Part shown: positions 1 to 6,551 of the stretch, one piece after another | Numbering within the stretch: position 1 is the first letter of the stretch | How the letters are laid out: every line of letters starts with the position of its first letter | Source of the DNA: Deltaproteobacteria bacterium | GTDB lineage: Bacteria > Myxococcota_A > UBA9160 | NCBI GenBank assembly: GCA_003520425.1 | Contig: DOUU01000307.1 | Location: forward strand, 17,518 to 29,533 | Length of the DNA: 12,016 nt | Direction: 5' to 3' | Made by a program: the position numbers and the translations under genes | Notes under the pieces: generated by a model | What the model was told of the DNA's origin: nothing | Database searches by the model: none | Seen by the model: the letters and a program-made list of their open reading frames with translations, nothing else

Positions 1-332
1 AAGTCGCTGCCGTAGTCGAGGATCGAAGGCGCGATGATTCCCAGTCCCTGTGGATTGGTGCTGCGCTCGACCGGAATTTTCGCCATCTCCTCGTGGTAGA
101 CGAGCTGCTGCACGGGAGGCAGGCTCCGGCCCCCGAGCTCCCGCGGCCACCCGGGAACGAGCAGGCCTGCGTCGAACAGGCGCCGCTGCCAACGGCGAGA
201 CCAGCCGGTCAGGTGCCCGGAGCTGGTCGAGGGCTCGGCGCGCATCTCCTCGAGCGTCGGACGGTTCGCCTCGAGCCAAGCGCGCAGCTCGGACCGGAAT
301 TTCTCGGTGTCGTCGTCGTAATGGAGCTGCAC
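1..332 (-). CDS. Acyl-CoA dehydrogenase, N-terminal part (runs off left edge)
   Basis: Partial gene; 110 complete codons of the N-terminus are present and the rest lies beyond position 1. The visible residues form the all-helical N-terminal domain of an acyl-CoA dehydrogenase: an opening helix with EKFRSELRAWLEANRP, then DAGLLVPGWPRELGG, which leads to the substrate/FAD cleft, and a YHEEMAKIPV segment. Acyl-CoA dehydrogenases oxidise acyl-CoA to 2-enoyl-CoA with FAD in the cytoplasm. The start is GTG at 332-330. It lies one base past the TGA stop of the upstream ACAD gene, and a GGAAG ribosome site sits six bases before it inside that gene's end, so the two are translationally coupled. This opening resembles the catalytic alpha-type subunits of paired ACADs such as FadE28-type proteins. 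The catalytic base cannot be seen because the C-terminal half is missing. Confidence 0.88.
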   Translation of the reverse strand, partial: MQLHYDDDTEKFRSELRAWLEANRPTLEEMRAEPSTSSGHLTGWSRRWQRRLFDAGLLVPGWPRELGGRSLPPVQQLVYHEEMAKIPVERSTNPQGLGIIAPSILDYGSD

Positions 333-333
333 G

Positions 334-1452
334 TCACACTTCCAACAGATCGGCGATGCGCTGGCGGTGCGCGCCACCCGTGCCGAACAGCGCCTCGAGC
401 GTCTTCGCACGCTTGACGAAGAGCTGCACGTTACTCTCCCACGTGTAGCCCATCCCTCCGTGGATTTGGATGCCCTCCTTGCAGACCAGCCGCTGGCAGT
501 CGCTCGCGGCCGCCTTCGCCATCGACGCAGCGAGGGCGCGGCGCGGGTCATCCTCGGCCAACGCCATCATCGCGAAGTAGGCGGTGGCGCGGGCCTTTTC
601 GACCTGCACGAACATGTCCGCGCACTTGTGCTGGATGGCCTGGAAAGCCCCGATCGGCTGGTCGAACTGGCGCCGGTTCTTGGCGTGTTCGACTGTCATC
701 TCCATCAGGGTCTGGCAGGTTCCGACGCACTCGAGGGACGCGGCCACCGTGGCGCGCTCGAGCGCGCGTCCCAGGGCGCGAGCGCTGCGGCCGGGCGTGC
801 CGAGTACACGGTCGGGCTCGATGCGCACACGTTCAAAGCGCAAATGGGCGAGGGGGCGGCTCGCATCGAGCGCGACCACCTGTTGCGTCTTGGCCGCTCC
901 CTGCGGGATCACGAAGAGCCCGACGCCATCTCCTGAATCGACACGTGCCGCGACCGCGATCTCATTGGCGACTTCGCCGTCGGGCACGTACGAGCGCTCC
1001 CCTTCGAGAACCCAGGCGTCGCCATCGCGGTGCGCGCGCAGGCTCTCTCCGGGGTCGTGCTCGGCGGCCCGACCGTGGTCGATCGCAAGCGCGCCCGTGA
1101 GCTCGCCCGCCCCCGCTGGCGCTGCAAAGCGCTCGAGCTGCTCGGGAGAGCCCGCTTCGCACACGAGGGGCAGGAACTGAGAAACAGTGGCCAGGAATGG
1201 ACCGGGTGCGATGCAGCAGCCATGCTGCTCGATCACCAGGCCAAGCGTCGTGAATCCCAGCTCGAGGCCGCCCAACGTCTCAGGGAGGTCGATTGAGGTC
1301 CAGCCGAGCTCGCGAGCGCTCTTCCATGGCTGCTCGGCCGCTCTGCCGTTCTCGATGATCTCGCGCACGAGCGTGGTGGGACATTCCTGGGCGAGCGCGA
1401 ACCTGACCGAGTCGACGAGTTGCTGCTGTTCCGGTGTGACCTCGAAATTCAT
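334..1452 (-). CDS. Acyl-CoA dehydrogenase family protein, probable non-catalytic (beta-type) subunit
   Basis: 372 residues, close to normal ACAD length. N-terminal helical domain about 1-115, central beta domain about 118-218, C-terminal helical domain about 220-372 with HAKNRRQF (256-263), QPIGAFQAIQHKCADM (265-280) and IHGGMGYTWE (330-339). The FAD/CoA dehydrogenase fold is therefore complete. Aligned by eye with MCAD, the catalytic glutamate of the YEGT motif is Phe356 (LFGT). The alternative glutamate site used by isovaleryl-CoA dehydrogenase aligns with Ala234, although Glu232 lies two residues away. Loss of both fits the inactive partner of an alpha2beta2 enzyme, with the next gene supplying the active subunit. 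The ATG at 1452 was chosen because it begins the conserved MNFEVTPEQQQLVDSVR helix and lies eight bases after the tetR stop. The ribosome site is weak. The open frame continues upstream into tetR, but that extension is antisense-like noise. Same operon as tetR and the following ACAD. Confidence 0.92.
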   Translation of the reverse strand: MNFEVTPEQQQLVDSVRFALAQECPTTLVREIIENGRAAEQPWKSARELGWTSIDLPETLGGLELGFTTLGLVIEQHGCCIAPGPFLATVSQFLPLVCEAGSPEQLERFAAPAGAGELTGALAIDHGRAAEHDPGESLRAHRDGDAWVLEGERSYVPDGEVANEIAVAARVDSGDGVGLFVIPQGAAKTQQVVALDASRPLAHLRFERVRIEPDRVLGTPGRSARALGRALERATVAASLECVGTCQTLMEMTVEHAKNRRQFDQPIGAFQAIQHKCADMFVQVEKARATAYFAMMALAEDDPRRALAASMAKAAASDCQRLVCKEGIQIHGGMGYTWESNVQLFVKRAKTLEALFGTGGAHRQRIADLLEV

Positions 1453-1460
1453 CTTCGCTC

Positions 1461-2117
1461 TCAGGCTGAGCCGGTTCGTGGCGCTTCGATTCCAAGCATG
1501 CTTCGCGCCACTAGCAGGATCTCGCGCTTGTGCTTTTCGAGCTCGGCACGGCTCCAGGGATCGAAGGGCGCGTCGAGGGTGAGCCACGGCATCGCGGCGA
1601 AGTGGAACACCGTGATCGCGCCCATCAGGCTGATGAACCGATGTGGCTCGATGAGCGGCTTCAGATCGCCCGAGACCACACCCTGGTCGATCAGCGCCCG
1701 GAACCACGCGACGGGAGCGCTCCCCGCGCGGACGAAAGTAGAAACGACGCCCGGCCGGGCGTTCGCAGCCTCGCGCAGGATTAGACGCGCGACACTGGGA
1801 CGTTGCGCCACGTAGTCGATCCATCCGGTCAGCGAGGCCTCGAGTCGCTCGACCACGTTGCCGCAGCTCGGCAGGACGTCGGTCCAGGTACCGAAGACCT
1901 CGTGCAGCACCGCGGCGTAGAGCTCCTGCTTGTCGCCGAAGTGGTAGAAGATCGCGGCGCGCCGGATACCGACGTCGGCAGCGATGTCATCGAGCCGCGT
2001 GGCCTCGAATCCGCTCTCGGCGAAGTGACGCTCCGCGGCGGCCACGATCTCGGCGCGGGTCTGGAGGCCGCGCTCACGGCGCGCGACGGGGGTAGGTACA
2101 GCGGCTCTGCTGGGCAT
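1461..2117 (-). CDS. TetR/AcrR family transcriptional regulator
   Basis: 218-residue TetR-type repressor, a normal length. The N-terminal DNA-binding domain spans about residues 17-65. Its helix-turn-helix is about 38-62, with the hallmark run DDIAADVG followed by IRRAAIFYHFGDKQEL. The variable ligand-binding domain (about 70-218) has FHFAAMPW and a final helix ending in LLVARSMLG; its ligand cannot be read from sequence, though an acyl-CoA or aromatic/alicyclic intermediate is plausible from context. It does not look like KstR2 outside the HTH. The gene heads the minus-strand operon with two ACADs and is divergent from the amidohydrolase operon, so it likely controls both and itself. I chose ATG 2117 because a perfect TATAAT at 2133-2128 overlaps the other in-frame ATG (2129), which would add MAST. 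The frame stays open further upstream but runs antisense to the amidohydrolase. Confidence 0.93.
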   Translation of the reverse strand: MPSRAAVPTPVARRERGLQTRAEIVAAAERHFAESGFEATRLDDIAADVGIRRAAIFYHFGDKQELYAAVLHEVFGTWTDVLPSCGNVVERLEASLTGWIDYVAQRPSVARLILREAANARPGVVSTFVRAGSAPVAWFRALIDQGVVSGDLKPLIEPHRFISLMGAITVFHFAAMPWLTLDAPFDPWSRAELEKHKREILLVARSMLGIEAPRTGSA

Positions 2118-2121
2118 CGTG

Positions 2122-2145
2122 CTTGCCATTATACTGGCGCGCAAG
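2122..2145. promoter_or_regulatory. Candidate TetR operator: CTTGC-N14-GCAAG inverted repeat
   Basis: CTTGC at 2122-2126 and GCAAG at 2141-2145 form an inverted repeat with a 14-base gap. It encloses the tetR -10 box and most of the spacer of the opposing promoter. A second, shorter inverted pair (GCCA/TGGC at 2125-2128 and 2135-2138) lies within it but is not centred on the same point. Position, size and symmetry suit autoregulation by the adjacent TetR protein, but five-base arms can arise by chance. Confidence 0.3.
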
Positions 2146-2151
2146 TAAGCT
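2123..2151 (+). promoter_or_regulatory. Putative promoter of the amidohydrolase operon, overlapping the tetR -10 box
   Basis: TTGCCA (2123-2128, five of six matches to the -35 consensus), a 17-base spacer and TAAGCT (2146-2151, only the TA...T positions match) point toward the amidohydrolase. The -35 box abuts and shares a base with the tetR -10 box, so one bound repressor could block both directions. The 5' leader would be roughly 100 bases. The weak -10 makes this tentative. Confidence 0.28.
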
Positions 2152-2157
2152 CGACAA
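2128..2157 (-). promoter_or_regulatory. Putative tetR promoter (-35 TTGTCG, -10 TATAAT), nearly leaderless
   Basis: On the minus strand, TTGTCG (2157-2152) and a consensus-perfect TATAAT (2133-2128) are separated by 18 bases. A start of transcription about seven bases later falls near 2120, only about three bases before the ATG at 2117. The mRNA would be leaderless or nearly so, which agrees with the lack of any Shine-Dalgarno sequence. A perfect -10 box is notable in such GC-rich DNA. The call is by eye only. Confidence 0.45.
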
Positions 2158-2225
2158 CCGCCCCGGAGGCATGGCAGAGCCGGACGCAGTGCGCGCAGCA
2201 TGGAAGCGCCGCTCCGAGGCGCGCT

Positions 2226-2240
2226 GCCGGATGATCCGGC
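2226..2240. promoter_or_regulatory. Perfect 15-bp palindrome upstream of the amidohydrolase ribosome site
   Basis: GCCGGATGATCCGGC is a perfect inverted repeat of seven bases about a single central base. It ends nine bases before the AAAGGAG ribosome-binding site. It could be a TetR-family operator, which are often odd-length near-palindromes of this size, or a small hairpin in the leader RNA. No second copy was found at the other divergent promoter, only a GCCGG-T-CCGGC element (9307-9317) with similar half-sites. Confidence 0.4.
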
Positions 2241-2262
2241 GCGGCCGCAAAGGAGAAGCCGG

Positions 2263-3354
2263 ATGTCCCTTCCCGCAGACCAGATTCTGATCTCCGCTGA
2301 CGACCATCTCGACATCCATGCCATGGCACCCGACGTGTGGTCCTCCCGTCTGCCCAAGGCGTGGCGCGAACGCGGACCGCACGTCGAGGAGACTCCCGAG
2401 GGGCCATACTGGTTCTGCGAAGGTCGACGCGTCGCGCCCAGCGGACGCAAGGAGACGGGTTATCTCTCCGCTGACGATCACGGTTTCCGACCTGGCGAGC
2501 CGCGGACGCGACTCGAGGACATGGACCGCGACGGTGTCCGTGCGCAGGTGATCTACGGCCCGACGTGTACTCATCTCCGGATCACCGACCCCGCACTGCA
2601 TGAGCAGGTGGCGCGGGTCTACAACGACTGGGCGGCCGAATTCCAGCGCGAGGCACCCGACCGCCTGGTGCTGCTGCCGGACATCCCCTCGTACGATCCA
2701 CAGGCCGCCACGCGGGAGCTCCGGCGCTGCGAAAAGCTCGGCCACAAGGGCGCGATCGTCAGCAGCGCGGTAGGCCGAGGCCAGCCACTCTTCGCGGACG
2801 AGTGGAAGGATTTCTGGGACGCTGCGCAGGAGATCGGCATGCCGATCCACGTGCACCTCTCGGGAGGGCTGCACAGCCTGACAATGCAGCTCGGTTCCTG
2901 GCGGATGCCCGCCGCCGTCGCCGTCGTCCCGATGCAGTTCGACGAGACGCTGTCGGGATTGATCTTCTCAGGGACCCTCGAGAAGCGGCCCCGCGTCAAG
3001 TTCGTGATGGGGGAGGCGGGGTTGGGTTGGATCCCGTACGTGATTGAGCGCCTCGACCACGAGCTGCACAAGTACGGCTCGAAGATCCGGGATCACAAGA
3101 TCGGGATGCTGCCCAGCGAGATCTTCGCGCGGCAGGTGTTCACGACCTACGAGGACGAGAAGCTCGGTGTCGAGTTGATCCCACGGATCGGCGTAGACAA
3201 CGTGATGTGGGCCTCGGACTACCCGCACGGCGACAGCACGTGGCCCAATTCCCGCAAGGCGTTGGCCGAGTCTCCGCTCGCGCAGCATGGGCCGGAAATC
3301 CTGCGCAAGGTGACCTGTGAGAACGCCGCGCATCTCTACGGCCTTAAGGTGTGA
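2263..3354 (+). CDS. Amidohydrolase family protein (amidohydrolase_2, ACMSD-like metal-dependent hydrolase)
   Basis: 363 residues, typical for the PF04909 amidohydrolase group, which includes ACMSD-type decarboxylases and hydrolases with a TIM-barrel and one divalent metal. Visible active-site elements: D13-D14-H15 near the N-terminus in place of the classical HxH, IHVH with H196 and H198, MGEAGLGW with E251, and WASDYPHGD with metal-site D319. The family acts on C-C or C-N bonds of ring-derived carboxylates; this member's substrate is unknown. The start at ATG 2263 is firm: AAAGGAG lies seven bases upstream and the conserved ISADDH strand follows immediately. An in-frame ATG at 2200 would add 21 unrelated residues and is rejected. 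It is the first gene of a four-gene operon ending in two CoA ligases, so it may hydrolyse or decarboxylate a ring-cleavage intermediate. Confidence 0.93.
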   Translation: MSLPADQILISADDHLDIHAMAPDVWSSRLPKAWRERGPHVEETPEGPYWFCEGRRVAPSGRKETGYLSADDHGFRPGEPRTRLEDMDRDGVRAQVIYGPTCTHLRITDPALHEQVARVYNDWAAEFQREAPDRLVLLPDIPSYDPQAATRELRRCEKLGHKGAIVSSAVGRGQPLFADEWKDFWDAAQEIGMPIHVHLSGGLHSLTMQLGSWRMPAAVAVVPMQFDETLSGLIFSGTLEKRPRVKFVMGEAGLGWIPYVIERLDHELHKYGSKIRDHKIGMLPSEIFARQVFTTYEDEKLGVELIPRIGVDNVMWASDYPHGDSTWPNSRKALAESPLAQHGPEILRKVTCENAAHLYGLKV

Positions 3355-3417
3355 GGCGACACCAGGAGGGCCACGAGCCACCAGGCAGATCCGCCACGAG
3401 CCAGAGGAGAGAAGGCC

Positions 3418-4899
3418 ATGACACAGATTGCGGGCGAGCACCGCATGTTGATCGATGGAGATCTCGTGGAGGCCGTGGGAGGCCGCACCTATGCCAACGT
3501 GAATCCGGCCACCGAGGAAGAGCTGGGCCAAGTCGCCGACGCGAGCGTGGGAGACATGGAGTCAGCCATCGCCGCGGCCCGCCACGCCTTCGACGAGACC
3601 GACTGGTCGACGAACCTCTCGTTTCGCGCACGCTGCCTGCGCCAGCTCCAGGAAGCCCTCGCGACGCACCGCGAGGAATCGCGAAAGCAGATCATCGCCG
3701 AGGTCGGTGCTCCCATCCAGCTCACCTATGCGGTCCAGCAGGACACATGCATCGAAGACATGCGCTGGGACATCGAAGTCGCTGAGCGCTACACCTGGGA
3801 GCGTGAGCTTCCGGTCCACAAGTTCTTCGGCTTGCAGAGCCGCCGCAGTGTGCTGAAGGAGCCGATCGGTGTCGTTGGCCTCGTGACCCCTTGGAACTTC
3901 CCGTTCATGCTGAACCTCTCCAAACTGGTTCCTGCGTTGATGGCCGGAAACACCGCGGTGCTGAAGGCTGCACCGGACACGCCGTGGAGCGCCACCTGGA
4001 TCGGCAGGCTGGTGGCCGAGGAGACCGATCTCCCCGCCGGGGTGCTCAACATCGTGACAGCTCGGGACCCGGCCGAGGTTGGCGAAGTACTGACGGGCGA
4101 TCCGCGCGTCGACATGATCAGCTTCACGGGTTCGACGGCCGTTGGCAAGCATATCATGGCGCGCTGCGCCTCGACCTTGAAGCGCGTTTTTCTCGAGCTT
4201 GGCGGGAAGTCCGCCAACGTCGTGCTCGACGACGCCGATTTCGAGGCCGTGGTTCCGTTCGCCGCCATGACGTGTTCCCACGCCGGCCAAGGCTGCGCGA
4301 TCACCACACGCATGCTGCTTCCGCGCTCCCGCTACGAGGAGGGTGTCGAACTGCTGAAGAAAGCGTTCGAGGGCATCCACTACGGCGATCCCACCGAGCT
4401 TGCCAACATCATGGGCCCGCTGATCAATGCGCGGCAGCGAGATCGGGTGCTGGGCTACATCGAGAAGGGAAAGGCCGAAGGTGCGCGGCTGGTGGTGGGC
4501 GGCGGTCGGCCGGCGCACCTCCCGAAGGGCTTCTTCGTCGAGCCGACACTGTTCGTGGACGTGGACCCCGACGCGACCATCGCCCAGGAGGAGATCTTCG
4601 GCCCGGTGCTGGCTGTCATTCCCTATGAGGACGAAGAGGACGCGATCCGCATCGCGAACAACTCGAAGTACGGGCTCTCTGGCGCCGTCTCGAGCGCGTC
4701 CCTGGATCGCGCCCTGAAGGTAGCCCGTCGCATCCGCAGCGGAACGGTCGCTGTCAACGGCGGCTTCTGGTTCGGCCCCGACTCCCCTTTCGGTGGCTAC
4801 AAGCAGAGCGGCCTCGGCCGGGAGCACGGCCTCGAAGGCTTCGAGGCATATCTCGAGACGAAGACCCTGGGCTTGCCGACGGTCAAATCCGCCAGTTGA
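3418..4899 (+). CDS. NAD(P)-dependent aldehyde dehydrogenase
   Basis: 493 residues, the usual length for the aldehyde dehydrogenase superfamily, which oxidises aldehydes to carboxylic acids through a cysteine thioester. Seen in order: VTPWNFPF with N160, which stabilises the intermediate; VLKAAPDTPW with coenzyme-binding K183; FTGSTAVGK (237-244) of the Rossmann nucleotide site; FLELGGKSA with general base E260; the catalytic cysteine C293 in GQGCAITTR; EEIFGPVLAV (391-400); and SPFGGYKQSGLGRE (456-469). All key residues are intact. ATG 3418 follows AGGAG by eight bases. The 63-base gap from the amidohydrolase stop holds a short direct repeat but no terminator. The gene is followed by a CoA ligase whose start overlaps its stop, suggesting the acid formed here is activated to its CoA ester. 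The natural substrate cannot be inferred from motifs. Confidence 0.95.
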   Translation: MTQIAGEHRMLIDGDLVEAVGGRTYANVNPATEEELGQVADASVGDMESAIAAARHAFDETDWSTNLSFRARCLRQLQEALATHREESRKQIIAEVGAPIQLTYAVQQDTCIEDMRWDIEVAERYTWERELPVHKFFGLQSRRSVLKEPIGVVGLVTPWNFPFMLNLSKLVPALMAGNTAVLKAAPDTPWSATWIGRLVAEETDLPAGVLNIVTARDPAEVGEVLTGDPRVDMISFTGSTAVGKHIMARCASTLKRVFLELGGKSANVVLDDADFEAVVPFAAMTCSHAGQGCAITTRMLLPRSRYEEGVELLKKAFEGIHYGDPTELANIMGPLINARQRDRVLGYIEKGKAEGARLVVGGGRPAHLPKGFFVEPTLFVDVDPDATIAQEEIFGPVLAVIPYEDEEDAIRIANNSKYGLSGAVSSASLDRALKVARRIRSGTVAVNGGFWFGPDSPFGGYKQSGLGREHGLEGFEAYLETKTLGLPTVKSAS

Positions 4900-6551
4900 A
4901 CGGAGCCGTGGCGACGAGCAACGTGCCTCGCACCAGCGAATCACGGCAATCTCGCAGCCTGGCCGAGACGATCCCGGCGGCCGTGATCGCGAGCATCGCG
5001 GCGCGGGCCGAGGTCGAAGCCGTGGTGGAGCCGGATCGACGGGTGACGTACCGCGAGCTCGGTGAGCTCGTGGACACCACGACCCGGGCCATGATGGCAG
5101 CCGGCGTGGGACTGGGCGATCGCGTTGCGATCTGGGCGCCCAACAGTCTGGGCTGGATCGTGGCCGCCCTCGGTGCGCAAACCGCCGGGGCCGCCATCGT
5201 GCCGATCAACACACGCTTCAAGGGCGGAGAAGCCGCCTACGTCTTGTCTGCTTCGAAGGCGGTGCTGCTCGTCACGAGGGTCGGTTTCCTCGACATCGAC
5301 ACCATCGCCCTGCTCCGCGCTGCCGATACGCCGCTCCCTCACCTGCGGCGGATTGTGCTTCTGGACGGCTCTGCCAGCGCCGAGAAGGCCCCGGCCGAGG
5401 TGGAGCACTGGAATACGTTCACGGCTGCGGGCGCGGGAGTCACCGCCGCGGCGGCATCGGAACGTCGGGAAAGCGTTCGACCGACGCACACAAGCGACAT
5501 TCTCTTCACGTCCGGCACGACCGGGCGCCCCAAGGGCGTGATCATGACCCACGGCCAAACGGTGGCGCAGTTCCGCGACTGGTGTGCGTACGCAGGGCTC
5601 CGGCCGGATGACCGCTATCTGATCGTGAACCCGTTCTTCCACATGTTCGGGTACAAGGCTGGGTGGCTGGCGAGCCTGCTCCAGGGTGCCACGATTGTCC
5701 CCGTCTCGGTGTTTGACGTTCCCAAGGTGCTCTCGTTGGTGGAGTCGGAGCGAATTACCGTCCTGCCGGGCCCTCCTACCCTCTACCGGTCGATCCTCGA
5801 CTGCCCCGAGCGCAATGCGTTTGATCTGCACACTCTGAGGGTGGCGGTCACCGGTGCGGCCGACATCCCCGTCGAGCTGATCCGCGAAATGCGCGCCGAG
5901 CTTCCATTCCGGTCGATCCTCACGGGTTACGGACTCACCGAGGCCGGGACGTGCACGGGGTCGCGGGCCGACGATGATGCGGAGACGATTGCCACGACCG
6001 CAGGGCGGGCGATGGACGGTCTCGAGATCGTCGTCGCCGATGCGGACGGGCAGGAAGTCGAGCGGGGCACCACGGGCGAACTGCTCGTCCGTGGCTACAG
6101 CGTGATGCAGGGTTATCTCGACGATCCGGAGGCGACGGCCGAGGCGATCGATGACCGGGGTTTCTTGCACACCGGCGATTTGGCGACGATGGACGGCCGC
6201 GGCTACGTGCGGATCGTCGGACGGTTGAAGGACATGGTGATCGTCGGCGGCTTCAACGTCTACCCGGCCGAGGTCGAGAACACTTTGCTGGCCCACAACG
6301 CGATCGGCCAGGTCGCGGTCATCGGTGTGCCCGACGATCGCATGGGGGAAGTCGCCATGGCGTACGTCGTTCCCGCCCCGGGAGAGGCGGTGGACCCCGC
6401 CGCGATCATCGGCTGGGCCCGCGAACGCCTCGCCAACTACAAGGTGCCGCGGTACGTGGTCGCTGTTGCCGCGTTGCCGACCAACGCGACGGGGAAGGTC
6501 GTGAAGGACGAGCTCCGCGCCCGCGCAGCGGCAGACCTGGCCGACACATGA
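4896..6551 (+). CDS. FadD3-like acyl-CoA ligase (AMP-binding, ANL superfamily)
   Basis: 551 residues. Forms an acyl-adenylate from ATP and a carboxylic acid, then an acyl-CoA. ANL motifs: phosphate loop TSGTTGRPKG (205-214), YGLTEAG (345-351), TGD (426-428), the hinge GRLKDMVIVGG (442-452), and catalytic lysine K534 in NATGK. Runs such as NPFFHMFGYKAG and TVLPGPPTLYRS closely match what I recall of mycobacterial FadD3, which activates the steroid ring C/D acid HIP; identity was not measured. No ATG start exists. TTG 4896 overlaps the aldehyde dehydrogenase stop as TTGA, allowing coupled translation, but has no clear ribosome site. GTG 4908 or GTG 4923 are alternatives that shorten the protein by 4 or 9 residues; the conserved part begins near residue 25, so sequence does not decide. 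The stop overlaps the next ligase as ATGA. Confidence 0.9.
   Translation: MNGAVATSNVPRTSESRQSRSLAETIPAAVIASIAARAEVEAVVEPDRRVTYRELGELVDTTTRAMMAAGVGLGDRVAIWAPNSLGWIVAALGAQTAGAAIVPINTRFKGGEAAYVLSASKAVLLVTRVGFLDIDTIALLRAADTPLPHLRRIVLLDGSASAEKAPAEVEHWNTFTAAGAGVTAAAASERRESVRPTHTSDILFTSGTTGRPKGVIMTHGQTVAQFRDWCAYAGLRPDDRYLIVNPFFHMFGYKAGWLASLLQGATIVPVSVFDVPKVLSLVESERITVLPGPPTLYRSILDCPERNAFDLHTLRVAVTGAADIPVELIREMRAELPFRSILTGYGLTEAGTCTGSRADDDAETIATTAGRAMDGLEIVVADADGQEVERGTTGELLVRGYSVMQGYLDDPEATAEAIDDRGFLHTGDLATMDGRGYVRIVGRLKDMVIVGGFNVYPAEVENTLLAHNAIGQVAVIGVPDDRMGEVAMAYVVPAPGEAVDPAAIIGWARERLANYKVPRYVVAVAALPTNATGKVVKDELRARAAADLADT

Noticed and set aside
1453..1824. N-terminal extension of the ACAD frame into tetR
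   Set aside because: Overlaps the tetR coding region in another frame; the conserved ACAD helix begins exactly at ATG 1452.
1461..2117. Assignment of the TetR protein as KstR2
   Set aside because: Outside the general TetR HTH the sequence does not resemble what I recall of KstR2, despite the FadD3-like neighbour.
2118..2450. N-terminal extension of the tetR frame beyond 2129
   Set aside because: It would run antisense into the amidohydrolase gene, adds no conserved sequence and would remove the promoter region; the HTH domain already begins near the chosen start.
3562..6296. Long minus-strand open frames of about 450 residues opposite the aldehyde dehydrogenase and first CoA ligase
   Set aside because: They lie antisense to well-recognised enzymes with complete motifs, show low-complexity Arg/His/Asp-rich composition and no recognisable domain. 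High GC content creates such frames.
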